Part shown: in pieces, positions 1 to 8,114 of the stretch
How positions within the stretch are numbered: the first letter of the stretch is position 1
How the letters are laid out: the number at the start of each line of letters is the position of its first letter
Source: Sphingomonas sp.
GTDB lineage: Bacteria > Pseudomonadota > Alphaproteobacteria > Sphingomonadales > Sphingomonadaceae
Direction of reading: 5' to 3'
Length of the DNA: 37,690 nt
Assembly: GCA_019247755.1 (NCBI GenBank)
Contig: JAFBAM010000162.1
Coordinates: 1 to 37,690 of the forward strand
The notes under the pieces: model-generated
What the model saw: only the letters and a program-made list of their open reading frames with translations
Told to the model about the DNA's origin: nothing
The model's database searches: none
Made by a program: the position numbers and the translations under genes

Positions 1-80
1 TTGCTCGCAATCTCACGCTGCTTGGCGGGATCCATCGCCGCAAAACCGCGCTTCGATCCTCCGCTCTTGGTCGCTGCCAT
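1..80 (-). CDS. KGG-motif general stress protein, N-terminal part (truncated by window edge)
   Basis: Read on the minus strand from the ATG at 80, the sequence encodes a short hydrophilic N-terminus (MAATKSGGSKRGFAAMDPAK and on) rich in Lys, Gly and Ser. The phrase RGFAAMDPAKQREIAS is the usual opening of small stress-induced proteins with KGG repeats (YciG-like family). The KGG repeats themselves would lie beyond the left edge and cannot be seen. A Shine-Dalgarno AGGAGA stands seven bases before the ATG. These proteins are small, soluble and often under general stress control, but their biochemical role is not settled. The gene is divergent from the respiratory operon. The family call rests on only 26 residues. 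Confidence 0.7.
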   Translation of the reverse strand, partial: MAATKSGGSKRGFAAMDPAKQREIAS

Positions 81-184
81 TTTCAGTCTCCTGGTTGGTA
101 GGCTGCTCCGCAACGCCGTAGCCGAGCAACGGTTGCCAAAGCTGATGGAGGTTAGGGAACGGCCGTTGAGCAGCCAGATTTTTG

Positions 185-200
185 ACTAACCTTGGTTAGT
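185..200. promoter_or_regulatory. 16-bp inverted repeat, possible operator
   Basis: The arms ACTAACC and GGTTAGT are perfect reverse complements around a TT centre. They sit between the divergent KGG gene and the PQQ dehydrogenase operon, and a TTGACT hexamer (182-187) overlaps the left arm. Size and symmetry fit a dimeric repressor site of the TetR/AcrR kind. No regulator gene is in the window and no convincing -10 box was found, so an operator role is inference. Confidence 0.4.
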
Positions 201-308
201 GCCGACAGCCGATTCGGGAACCACTGTCGACGCTGAGGTTTTCGCTCACGACAGGAAGCTCCTGGTACTTACCGCCGAGCTTCGCTGCCGGCGTTTTACG
301 GGGGCGTG

Positions 309-2162
309 ATGCGACGATCTGGTTACGCGCTTTTCGTCAATATCCTTTCGTCAGCTCTCGTGCTGAGCGCGTGTAACCGGTCGAAACCTCAACCTTCCGG
401 ATCAGCCATCGTCAGCAGCAATGTGCCTGCTGGCGACCACGCTATTGCGCCGGCAGCAGCGTCTCCCACGGACGACGGCAATTGGGTGATGCCGAGCAAG
501 GACTATGCCGCGACGCGCTTTTCCGGCCTCAACCAGATCACGCCCGCAAACGTCTCCAAGCTCGCGCTAAGCTTCACCTTTTCGACCGCGACCACCCATG
601 GCTACGAGGCCCCGCCGCTCGTCGTGAACGGCACGATGTACCTGATCACCCCGTTCCCGAATTACCTTTATGCGCTCGACCTCACGAAGCCCGGCGCGCC
701 AACGAAATGGGTGTTCAAGCCGAAGCCAGCGGCGGCCTCACAGGGCGTCGCCTGCTGCGACACGGTCAACCGCGGCGCGGTCTACGATAACGGCAGGATT
801 TTCTTCAACACGCTCGACGGGCAGACGATTGCGGTCGACGCCAACAGCGGCCAGCAGGTCTGGCGCACCCAGCTCGGCAATATCCAGATGGGCGAGACGA
901 TCACGATGGCGCCGCTCGTCGCGGGCGGCAAAGTGCTGGTCGGCAACTCAGGCGGCGAGATGGGCGTCCGGGGCTGGATTGCAGCGCTCGACGAAGGCAG
1001 CGGCAAGATCGCCTGGAAGGCGTTCAACACCGGCCCCGACAAGGACGTCCTGATCGGCTCGCGGTTCAAGCCATTCTACGCCATGGACCAGGGCAAGGAC
1101 CTGGGAGTCAAAACCTGGCCCTCGGAGGCCTGGAAAATCGGCGGTGGGACCGTCTGGGGCTGGTTGAGCTACGACCCCGTAACCAAGCTGATTTATTACG
1201 GAGTCGGCAATCCTGGTCCCTGGAACCCCGACCAGCGTCCGGGCGACAATAAATGGACGACAGGTGTCTTCGCCCGCGACGTCAGCACTGGCGAAGCGGT
1301 CTGGTATTATCAGACGACCCCGCACGACCTGTTCGACCACGACGACATCAACGAGATCATCCTCGCCGACATTCCGTGGCAGGGCGGTCGCCGCCCCGTC
1401 ATGTTCCGACCGGCTCGCGCCGGGTTCTTCTACGTCCAGGACCGGCGGACGGGACAGGTGCTGTCGGCGGCGCCCTTCGGCTACATCAACGCATACAAGG
1501 GCGTCGATCTCAAGACCGGGCGAATGGTCCCGAACCACGACAAGGACACGAAGATCGGCCGCGTGGTGCGCGACATCTGCCCAGCTGCTCCCGGAATGAA
1601 GGACTGGAACCCATCGGCATTCAGCCCCGTCACTGGTCTCGTCTACATCCCGCACAACAACCTCTGCATGGACTTCGGGGCGATGGAGGCCAACTACATC
1701 GCCGGCACGCCGTACGTCGGCGCGGACGTGAAATATTACGGCGGCCCCGGCGGAAACCGGGGGGCATTCACCGCGTGGGACCCCATCCATCAGAAGAAGA
1801 TCTGGGAGATACCGGAAGACCTGCCGGTGTGGAGCCCCGCCCTGGTCACCGCGGGTGGCGTCGTTTTCTACGGAACGATGGACGGCTGGTTCAAGGCCGT
1901 TGACGCACGCAACGGCAAACTGCTCTGGCAGTTCAAGGCGGGTAGCGGGATCATCGGCCAGCCGATCTCTTATCGCGGCCCCGACGGAAGGCAGTACGTC
2001 GCAGTGGTCGCCGGTGTCGGCGGCTGGGCCGGTGCTGTCGTTTCCAACAAGCTCGACACGCGCGATCCGACCGGCGCTCTTGGCTTCACCAACGCCGTCA
2101 AGGACCTCCCGATGAAAACCACAGCGGGAGGCATGCTCTATGTCTTCACGCTTCCGCGTTAG
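309..2162 (+). CDS. PQQ-dependent alcohol dehydrogenase, lipoprotein, lanthanide-type signature
   Basis: A 617-residue quinoprotein of the methanol/ethanol dehydrogenase family, which oxidises alcohols (or aldehydes) in the periplasm using PQQ and passes electrons to cytochrome c. The N-terminus carries a lipoprotein signal with lipobox LSAC. The vicinal Cys149-Cys150 pair (ACCDTVNRG), which sits over PQQ in this family, is present, as are WNPDQRPGDNKW and several tryptophan-docking blade motifs (GxVxA, W). The active-site segment reads TPHDLFDHDDIN: Asp343 aligns with the catalytic Asp, and Asp345 with the extra Asp that marks lanthanide-dependent enzymes. ATG 309 is preferred over GTG 306 because GGGGG (300-304) is well spaced only for 309. 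The next gene overlaps its end by 23 bases. Substrate cannot be read from sequence. Confidence 0.9.
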   Translation: MRRSGYALFVNILSSALVLSACNRSKPQPSGSAIVSSNVPAGDHAIAPAAASPTDDGNWVMPSKDYAATRFSGLNQITPANVSKLALSFTFSTATTHGYEAPPLVVNGTMYLITPFPNYLYALDLTKPGAPTKWVFKPKPAAASQGVACCDTVNRGAVYDNGRIFFNTLDGQTIAVDANSGQQVWRTQLGNIQMGETITMAPLVAGGKVLVGNSGGEMGVRGWIAALDEGSGKIAWKAFNTGPDKDVLIGSRFKPFYAMDQGKDLGVKTWPSEAWKIGGGTVWGWLSYDPVTKLIYYGVGNPGPWNPDQRPGDNKWTTGVFARDVSTGEAVWYYQTTPHDLFDHDDINEIILADIPWQGGRRPVMFRPARAGFFYVQDRRTGQVLSAAPFGYINAYKGVDLKTGRMVPNHDKDTKIGRVVRDICPAAPGMKDWNPSAFSPVTGLVYIPHNNLCMDFGAMEANYIAGTPYVGADVKYYGGPGGNRGAFTAWDPIHQKKIWEIPEDLPVWSPALVTAGGVVFYGTMDGWFKAVDARNGKLLWQFKAGSGIIGQPISYRGPDGRQYVAVVAGVGGWAGAVVSNKLDTRDPTGALGFTNAVKDLPMKTTAGGMLYVFTLPR

Positions 2163-2694
2163 CCTCCTCGTCCTCGGCGTCGGCGCGCTGGCCCTGACGG
2201 CCTGCGACCGGGAGGAGCGGCATAGCCGTTCCAAGCCCATCGGCGAGACCGTCCCAGCCGGCCCCAGCCCGGACACCATCTGGCCCGGCGGCACCGTTCC
2301 GCAGACGGCCGATCCACGCGCCAAGCTCTACGACAATAATGCGGCAGCCATTTCCGAGGGCCAGTATCTCTACACTCAGATGAACTGTGTCGGCTGCCAC
2401 TTCCATGGCGGCGGCGGCATGGGTCCGCCATTGATGGACGACGAGTGGCGCTACGGCGGCCGCATCGACCAGATCGCGACCAGCATCGCCGAGGGCCGGC
2501 CGAACGGCATGCCCGCGTGGCGCAGCAAGCTGACCGAAGACCAGATCTGGAAAATCGCGGCCTTTGTCCGCTCGTTATCCGGCCAGCCGAGCAAGGACGC
2601 CGTATCAAGCCGCGCGGAGTCCATGAGCGCGGGCACGCCGCAGACGCTGACGGCGCACGAGCGGCTGCACAATTCGGACACGGCCGACCAATGA
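2140..2694 (+). CDS. Lipoprotein cytochrome c (electron acceptor candidate for the PQQ dehydrogenase)
   Basis: A 184-residue mono-heme c-type cytochrome. The signal peptide ends in lipobox LTAC, giving an outer- or inner-membrane-tethered periplasmic protein. The heme site is CVGCH followed by a glycine-rich loop, with GMPAW as the likely distal methionine; the fold matches the cytochrome cbb3-subunit-III-like class. The gene starts inside the 3' end of the dehydrogenase gene (23-base overlap, GGGAGG eight bases upstream of ATG) and shares ATGA with the subunit II gene, so the three are probably co-translated. Context suggests it takes electrons from the PQQ enzyme and delivers them to the CuA/heme c subunit. 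The roughly 60-residue tail after the heme domain is low-complexity. Confidence 0.88.
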   Translation: MSSRFRVSLLVLGVGALALTACDREERHSRSKPIGETVPAGPSPDTIWPGGTVPQTADPRAKLYDNNAAAISEGQYLYTQMNCVGCHFHGGGGMGPPLMDDEWRYGGRIDQIATSIAEGRPNGMPAWRSKLTEDQIWKIAAFVRSLSGQPSKDAVSSRAESMSAGTPQTLTAHERLHNSDTADQ

Positions 2695-3713
2695 TCGCGC
2701 GCCTGCGCATGGCCGCCGCAGCTCTCCTACTTTCCGCGGGCGCTTGCAGCTATCAGCATTACCAAAGCACCTTTTCCGACGCCGCGGTCGAGGCCCGGCA
2801 GTTCAATATCCTGTTCGTGATCTTCCTGGTCGTTTGCGCGGTGATGTACGCGCTGGTGATCACCTTCCTGATTGCCGGCATCGCCCGCCGCCGCCGTTCG
2901 CAGGCGAATGTCATGGAGGAGGGCCGCCATCACGAATCCGATCCGCTGATGGGCACTGGCCTGATCGGCTGGGGCGCTCTGGTCGCCACCGGGCTTGTCG
3001 GCCTGGCGATCGCGAGCTTCTTTACCGACCGCTCAATGGCGAGCGCGGCGGCGCGGCCGAAATTGCTGGTGACCGTGACTGCCAAGCAATGGTGGTGGGA
3101 CGTCAGATACGAGGCGGGCGACAAGTCGAAGACCTTCCACACCGCGAACGAGATCCACCTGCCCGTCGGCGTGCCAGCGCAGATCGTCCTTCAGTCCGAC
3201 GACGTGATCCACAGTTTCTGGGTCCCGAGCCTCGCGGGCAAGCAGGACCTCATCCCCGGCCGCGTCAATGACATCAGCATCACCCCGACGAGGGTCGGCA
3301 TCTATCGCGGCCAATGCGCCGAATATTGCGGTGCCGAGCATGCCAAGATGGCGCTGACCGTCGACGTCGACAGCTACGGCGATTTCCTCAACTGGTGGCG
3401 GCATCAGTTGCAGTCGGCGCCACCTCCGGCAACGCCGCTCGCGACCGCGGGCTACAATTTCGTGACCAGCCGCAATTGCTCCGCTTGCCACGCCATCGCC
3501 GGAACGCCCGCCAACGGCACCGTCGGCCCCGACCTGACACACCTCGCCAGCCGCCGCAGCATCGCTGCCGGGGCCATGCCGATGAGCGAGGGCAATCTCT
3601 ACGGGTGGGTTGCCGACCCGCAGTCGATCAAGCCCGGGAACCACATGCCGACAATCGGCATGGAGCCCGACCAGCTCCACGCCGTGATCGCCTATCTGAA
3701 GACGCTCAAATGA
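2691..3713 (+). CDS. ctaC: Cytochrome c oxidase subunit II with fused cytochrome c (caa3 type)
   Basis: A 340-residue subunit II. After an N-terminal export signal ending near GACS come two transmembrane helices (about residues 35-60 and 85-105). The periplasmic cupredoxin domain has a complete binuclear CuA site: His174 and the CAEYCGAEHAKM motif (Cys209, Glu211, Cys213, His217, Met220 by count). A C-terminal cytochrome c domain carries CSACH (Cys263, Cys266, His267) and a later NHMP distal Met, which makes the complex caa3-like. WWWDVRY is the usual tryptophan-rich electron-entry segment. Start ATG 2691 overlaps the previous stop as ATGA; longer upstream readings are out-of-frame artefacts of the cytochrome gene. 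Confidence 0.95.
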   Translation: MIARLRMAAAALLLSAGACSYQHYQSTFSDAAVEARQFNILFVIFLVVCAVMYALVITFLIAGIARRRRSQANVMEEGRHHESDPLMGTGLIGWGALVATGLVGLAIASFFTDRSMASAAARPKLLVTVTAKQWWWDVRYEAGDKSKTFHTANEIHLPVGVPAQIVLQSDDVIHSFWVPSLAGKQDLIPGRVNDISITPTRVGIYRGQCAEYCGAEHAKMALTVDVDSYGDFLNWWRHQLQSAPPPATPLATAGYNFVTSRNCSACHAIAGTPANGTVGPDLTHLASRRSIAAGAMPMSEGNLYGWVADPQSIKPGNHMPTIGMEPDQLHAVIAYLKTLK

Positions 3714-5674
3714 ACGAGCCGCCCGAAATCCGAGAGCAGGACGAGCGGCTCGCGAAGGAGTGCAAGAAGATCGTTCGCGATGGGCCGAAGCTCACAGGGC
3801 CGAGGCTCGAGGCGCGGCTGGACCGCGCCTGGCGCCGCCCGCCCGGCATCATCGGCTGGCTGGCGACCGTGGACCACAAGGAGATCGGCCGCCGATACAT
3901 CATCACGGCGCTGCTGTTCCTCGCTGCCGGCGGCTTCCTTGCGCTGCTGATGCGGCTGCAGCTTGCGAGGCCGGACAGCAACCTTATCAGCCCGCAACGA
4001 TACAACGAGCTGTTCACGATGCATGGCTCGACAATGATGTTCCTGTTCGCCGTGCCGGTCATGGAAGGCGTCGCGGTGTTCATCATCCCGCTGATGCTCG
4101 GCACGCGCTCGACCGCATTCCCGCGGCTAAATGCCTTCAGCTATTTCATGTACCTATTCGGCGGGCTGATGCTGTGGATCGCGTTCGTCTTGAACATCGG
4201 CCCCGACATCGGCTGGTTCGCCTACACGCCATTGTCCGGCCCGCAATTCTCGCCGGGCAAGCGCGCCGACGTCTGGGCCCAGATGATCACCTTCACCGAA
4301 GTCGCCGCGCTTGCCGCAGCAGTGGTGCTCGTCTGCACCATCCTCAAGACGCGGGCTCCGGGGATGACCTTGGCGCGCATGCCGCTGTTCGCCTGGGCGA
4401 TGCTGGTCGTGGCGGTGATGATCATCTTCTCGATGCCAGCAGTCGCGCTCTGCTCGGGAATGCTCATTTCCGACCGGCTGGTCGGCACCAACTTTTACAA
4501 TGCCTACGAGCATGGCGACGCCCTGCTGTGGCAGCACCTGTTCTGGTTCTTCGGCCACCCCGAGGTCTACATCATCTTCCTGCCGGCCACCGGGTTCGTC
4601 AGCGTCATGGTCGAGACGTTCTGCCGCCGGCCGGTATTCGCCTATCCGGTCGTCGTCCTCGCATTGATCTCGACGGGCATCCTCGCGTTCGGGCTGTGGG
4701 TCCACCACATGTTCGCGACGGGCCTGCCGCGGGTCGGCTACAGCTTCTACACCTCGGCGAGCATGACGGTCGCAATCCCGACGGGGCTGCAGATCTTCTG
4801 CTGGCTCGCGACGATGTGGGACGGCCGCCCGCGCTTCCAGGTGCCGATGCTCTACGTCGTCGGCTTCATCGTCACGTTCGTGATCGGCGGCCTTACCGGC
4901 GTCATCATCGCCTCGGTGCCGCTCGACCTGCAATTGCACGACACCTACTTCATCGTCGCACATTTCCATTATGTGCTGATCGGCGGAGCGGTCTTCCCGC
5001 TGCTCGGGATCCTCACCTACTGGTATCCGAAGATCACCGGCCGGATGATGAGCGAGACGCTCGGCAAGATCGGCTTCTGGATGCTGTTCCTAGGCTTCCA
5101 GCTCGCCTTCTTCCCGATGCATTTCAGCGGACTGCTCGGCATGCCGCGGCGCGTCTACACTTACCCCGCGGGCCTGGGCCTCGAGCTCCCCAATCTACTG
5201 TCCAGCATCGGCGCGTTCGTCGTTGCCGCCGCCGTCGTGATCTTCGTCGTAAATGGCATCGTATCGCTCTATCGCGGCATTCCCGCGCCAGCGAACCCCT
5301 GGGGCGCCGCGAGCCTGGAGTGGGCGACCATGTCGCCGCCGCCGGCCTACAATTTCGCGCACATCCCGGTCGTCGAAAGCCGAACGCCGCTCTGGGACAA
5401 TGTAGCTGACCTTCCCGTCGTCACCGGCTTGCGTGTGGACGAAAAGGAAACGCTGCTGACCACTGTGGTCGCCGCGGCGCCGGATGTTCGCGAGCCAGTC
5501 CCGGCGGCGAGCCTGTGGCCATTCGTCACGGCCTGTGCGGTCGGCATATTCTTCGTGACCTCGATCTTCTCACCGTGGGCGATCGTTTTCGGAACAATCC
5601 CGTCAGCGATCGCGGCGGCGGCATGGTTCTGGCCGAAGGAATTGAAGCGCCATCCGGAGCCGGTGATCACATGA
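3710..5674 (+). CDS. ctaD: Cytochrome c oxidase subunit I (caa3 type), altered proton-channel residues
   Basis: A 654-residue heme-copper oxidase catalytic subunit that reduces O2 at a heme a3-CuB centre. Heme and copper ligands are all visible: MHGSTMMF (helix II His), HPEVY (residues 283-287, with the cross-linking Tyr and the channel Glu), VHHMFATG (CuB His pair) and HDTYFIVAHFHY. Two canonical proton-path residues differ. The D-channel segment reads GTRSTAFPRLN, with Ser134 where Asp is usual, and the K-channel segment reads PTGLQIFCW, with Gln361 where Lys is usual. A C-terminal extension (about residues 560-654) has two extra helices, as in Bacillus and Thermus caa3 enzymes, where these replace helices I-II of subunit III. 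Start ATG 3710 overlaps the subunit II stop (ATGA). Confidence 0.95.
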   Translation: MNEPPEIREQDERLAKECKKIVRDGPKLTGPRLEARLDRAWRRPPGIIGWLATVDHKEIGRRYIITALLFLAAGGFLALLMRLQLARPDSNLISPQRYNELFTMHGSTMMFLFAVPVMEGVAVFIIPLMLGTRSTAFPRLNAFSYFMYLFGGLMLWIAFVLNIGPDIGWFAYTPLSGPQFSPGKRADVWAQMITFTEVAALAAAVVLVCTILKTRAPGMTLARMPLFAWAMLVVAVMIIFSMPAVALCSGMLISDRLVGTNFYNAYEHGDALLWQHLFWFFGHPEVYIIFLPATGFVSVMVETFCRRPVFAYPVVVLALISTGILAFGLWVHHMFATGLPRVGYSFYTSASMTVAIPTGLQIFCWLATMWDGRPRFQVPMLYVVGFIVTFVIGGLTGVIIASVPLDLQLHDTYFIVAHFHYVLIGGAVFPLLGILTYWYPKITGRMMSETLGKIGFWMLFLGFQLAFFPMHFSGLLGMPRRVYTYPAGLGLELPNLLSSIGAFVVAAAVVIFVVNGIVSLYRGIPAPANPWGAASLEWATMSPPPAYNFAHIPVVESRTPLWDNVADLPVVTGLRVDEKETLLTTVVAAAPDVREPVPAASLWPFVTACAVGIFFVTSIFSPWAIVFGTIPSAIAAAAWFWPKELKRHPEPVIT

Positions 5675-6282
5675 TCCCCGCGCCACGCTTCACCGATAGC
5701 GTCGCCGACCTCCCGACCCACAAGTTCGGGCCGAGCAGCCTCACCTGGTGGGGCATCCTCGGCTTCATGATCATCGAGGGCACCTTCTTCGCGCTCGCCT
5801 TCGCCGCCTATTTCTTCCTGATGGGGCACGAGCAGGGCTGGCCACCAGAGGGCCGGCAGCCGCCGAACCTCCTGTGGGGCACGCTGTTCCTGATCATCAT
5901 GCTGCTGAGCGAAATACCGAATTCAATGATCAAGAAAGCGGCGCACGAACGGGACGTGCCCGCGATCAGGCGACTGATGCCGGTCATCATCGGCGCCGGC
6001 GCGGTCCTGCTCATCATCCGCGGTTTCGAGTTCAACAATTTGAACTGCCGCTGGACCGACGACGCTTACAGCTCGATCGTCTGGGCAATCCTGTTCCTGC
6101 ACACGACGCACATCCTTACGGATTGGGGCGACACCATCGTGCTCTGGGCACTGATGATGACCGACGTCGGGTGGGAGGGCCGGCGCCTCGTCGATACCGA
6201 CGAGAACTGCCTCTACTGGCGCTACGTCTGGCTGCTTTGGATCCCGGTCTACCTGCTCGTCTATTGGGTGCCGCGGCTGTGA
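5671..6282 (+). CDS. ctaE: Cytochrome c oxidase subunit III, short five-helix form
   Basis: A 203-residue membrane protein with about five hydrophobic helices, matching the short subunit III of caa3-type oxidases, in which the first two helices are carried by subunit I. Family marks are WWGILGFMIIEGTFFA near the N-terminus, the Arg/Glu-containing IIRGFEFNNL loop, LHTTHILTDWGDT and YWRYVWLLWIPVYLL at the C-terminus. It stabilises the catalytic subunit and does not bind redox metals. Start ATG 5671 shares ATGA with the subunit I stop. The His/Glu pattern is somewhat divergent from textbook subunit III. Confidence 0.9.
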   Translation: MIPAPRFTDSVADLPTHKFGPSSLTWWGILGFMIIEGTFFALAFAAYFFLMGHEQGWPPEGRQPPNLLWGTLFLIIMLLSEIPNSMIKKAAHERDVPAIRRLMPVIIGAGAVLLIIRGFEFNNLNCRWTDDAYSSIVWAILFLHTTHILTDWGDTIVLWALMMTDVGWEGRRLVDTDENCLYWRYVWLLWIPVYLLVYWVPRL

Positions 6283-6614
6283 AGACGAGCGAGCGTATCC
6301 GCGATCGCTTCATGCCCTGGGCCGGCCTGGCGCTTGGCACGGTCGGCTATTTCCTGACCCACCAGCTCGGATCGGACTCCACCTTTCAGGACTGCCGCTT
6401 CTCAAGCCCGTGGATTGTTCTGCTTGCCACGCTGCTAGGATTGATTGTGATCGGCTTTGGGGCACTCGGCTCTTGGCGAATCTATGCGGCGCGGGAGGAA
6501 GCGCCTGCCCGCCGCCTCGTCGCAGTCGTCGGACTGCTAGCCTGCGCGCTCTACGCGATCGGAGTCATTCTTCCCTCGATTGCCACCTTGGTCATCCCGC
6601 AATGCTGGGCATGA
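6279..6614 (+). CDS. Small three-helix membrane protein of the oxidase operon
   Basis: A 111-residue protein with three predicted membrane helices (about residues 12-30, 45-66 and 80-105). It starts at GTG 6279, whose bases overlap the subunit III stop as GTGA. The loops contain two cysteines (QDCRF and the terminal PQCWA), which could lie on the same periplasmic face. I do not recognise a named family. The position between subunit III and ctaG, with overlaps at both ends, argues that it is an accessory subunit or assembly protein of this oxidase. It is too short and lacks the motifs for a full second subunit III. Confidence 0.75.
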   Translation: MKTSERIRDRFMPWAGLALGTVGYFLTHQLGSDSTFQDCRFSSPWIVLLATLLGLIVIGFGALGSWRIYAAREEAPARRLVAVVGLLACALYAIGVILPSIATLVIPQCWA

Positions 6615-7480
6615 GGCTGCTCCCACTGATCCTCTTGTTCATCGCGGCCCCGGCGCTTGCCCATGGCGGCCACGGTCAAGAGCCGGGCTGGACCCTCGAT
6701 CCACTGTTGACCGTCCCGCTTGCTCTCTCGCTGTTGATCTACCTCGTTGGCTGGTCGCGCCTTGCGAAGCGCGCCACGACGCCGGTGCGGCCGGGCCTGT
6801 TCCTATCAGGTTGGGCGGTGCTGACCCTGTCGCTCACCTCGCCGCTTCATGAGGCCGGCGAACGAAGCTTCACGATGCACATGATCGAGCATGAGTTGAT
6901 CATGCTCGTCGCGACGTTGCTGCTCGCCGCATCCAGCGCAGGCGGAGTCCTCGCCTGGGGACTCCCGCGCCCCCTCCGGCAAGGCTTGGGCGGAAGCTGG
7001 AAATCGCCGCTGCAATCGCTGTGGCGCCGCCTGACCGAGCCGGTCACGGCGACGATCGTTCAAGGCGTTGTGATGTGGGTGTGGCACGCGCCGCCTTTGT
7101 TCGATCGTGCGCTGGACAGCTTTGCCTGGCACGTAACCCAGCATGCCTGTTTCTTCCTGAGCTCGCTGCTGTTCTGGTGGTCCATGATCCACCCCCGACG
7201 TGGCAGCGGCTATGGCGTTTCCGCGGCATGCCTGTTTGTGACCTCATTAATCGGCGGCGCGCTGGGCGCGTTGATGAGCCTGTCTTCGAGCCCCTGGTAT
7301 GCGGATTATGCGGCGATGGGGATGACCGGCATCGGGCTCGATCCGGTCGACGACCAGCGGCTCGCGGGCCTCATCATGTGGATCCCAGGCGGGGCCTTTC
7401 ACGGTATCGCTACGATCATCCTCGTCTACAAATGGTTACGGTCATCGGAGGCAGGCCATGCTGCGCTCCCTGTCCACTAA
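6611..7480 (+). CDS. ctaG: Cytochrome c oxidase assembly protein CtaG (caa3 type)
   Basis: A 289-residue polytopic membrane protein of the caa3_CtaG family, needed for maturation of caa3 oxidases (CuA/CuB assembly). It begins with a cleavable-looking signal (MRLLPLILLFIAAPALAHGG) and then has about seven helices. Histidine-rich features characteristic of the family are visible: HGGHG near the N-terminus, MHMIEHELIM, WVWHAPPLFD, WHVTQHACFF and a C-terminal GGAFHG, all plausible copper or heme contacts. ATG 6611 is chosen because it forms ATGA with the preceding stop; an in-frame ATG at 6602 would add three residues. It is a different family from the Cox11-type CtaG of mitochondria. Confidence 0.9.
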   Translation: MRLLPLILLFIAAPALAHGGHGQEPGWTLDPLLTVPLALSLLIYLVGWSRLAKRATTPVRPGLFLSGWAVLTLSLTSPLHEAGERSFTMHMIEHELIMLVATLLLAASSAGGVLAWGLPRPLRQGLGGSWKSPLQSLWRRLTEPVTATIVQGVVMWVWHAPPLFDRALDSFAWHVTQHACFFLSSLLFWWSMIHPRRGSGYGVSAACLFVTSLIGGALGALMSLSSSPWYADYAAMGMTGIGLDPVDDQRLAGLIMWIPGGAFHGIATIILVYKWLRSSEAGHAALPVH

Positions 7481-7877
7481 GCTCTTCTTCGCGATCCTCG
7501 CGGCGCTGCTGTTCGTCATCGCGCTGGTCGGCATCCTCTACAAATATGTCGAGCAGCGTGACCGCATGCGGATGCATGCCGCCGCAGAGACTGGCGGTGA
7601 TCCGAGCCGCGGCGAAGCCATGTTCATCGAATATGGCTGCGGCAGCTGCCACGCGGTGGAGGGTGTCCGCACCGCGACCGGCATGGTCGGCCCTCCGCTC
7701 GACGGGATCGCCCTTCGGGTCATCATCGCCGGGAAGCTCGCCAACAAGCCCGAGAATATGGAGAAATGGATCCGCGACCCGCAGCAGGTGTCGCCCGGCA
7801 CCGCAATGCCCGACCTGAACGTTGGCGACCGCGACGCCCGAGACATTACGGCCTTTCTCTATTCGCGCGCGAAATGA
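7458..7877 (+). CDS. Membrane-anchored cytochrome c
   Basis: A 139-residue protein with an uncleaved-looking N-terminal helix (about residues 8-30, FFAILAALLFVIALVGILY) and a periplasmic class I cytochrome c domain. The heme motif is CGSCH, followed by GPPLDGIA, and GTAMPDL supplies the distal Met. The coding region overlaps ctaG by 23 bases, with GGAGG seven bases before ATG 7458. As the last gene of the oxidase operon it probably shuttles electrons into the caa3 complex, perhaps from a quinol:cytochrome c route instead of the PQQ enzyme. It resembles the anchored cytochromes often found beside alternative oxidases. Confidence 0.88.
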   Translation: MLRSLSTKLFFAILAALLFVIALVGILYKYVEQRDRMRMHAAAETGGDPSRGEAMFIEYGCGSCHAVEGVRTATGMVGPPLDGIALRVIIAGKLANKPENMEKWIRDPQQVSPGTAMPDLNVGDRDARDITAFLYSRAK

Positions 7878-7981
7878 CCGATCTTTACGAAGCTTCGCGC
7901 CAGTCGGAGGGTCCCCTGCGAACTAGCGGGGCGCCGCAGAGCTTGCACCGGCTATGCCAACGGCCCTCGACGACATAGGCC

Positions 7982-8001
7982 CATCGACCTGATCGTCGAT
8001 G
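7982..8001. terminator. Weak hairpin in the gap between convergent operons
   Basis: The 7-bp arms CATCGAC and GTCGATG flank a 6-base loop in the 237-base gap between the oxidase operon and the convergent MetA-like gene. No T-run follows on either side, so it is at best a weak or Rho-assisted terminator. Nothing else in 7878-8114 looks like a gene. Confidence 0.25.
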
Positions 8002-8114
8002 ACCGATGACGCGGCAGATGTATCGAGCAATCACCCGCTCGGTTCCTTTGGATCTTCGCGCGGCTATGGCCCATGCTCCCTGTCCGGACCTTTACCATCA
8101 CGTGAATTAGGAAC

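Noticed and set aside
1..189. 62-codon plus-strand frame at the left edge
   Set aside because: It overlaps the minus-strand KGG start, begins at the window edge and resembles no protein; the minus-strand reading is better supported.
217..241. GGAAC followed about 15 bases later by GGTT, an EcfG-like stress promoter
   Set aside because: Spacing and the second box deviate from GGAAC-N16/17-CGTT, so the match is not significant.
948..2324. Long minus-strand frame opposite the PQQ dehydrogenase
   Set aside because: It is a GC-rich shadow of a clearly real gene, with no signal, motif or ribosome site.
2445..2690. Upstream extension of the subunit II gene
   Set aside because: It lies inside the cytochrome gene in another frame and would bury the export signal that starts at 2691.
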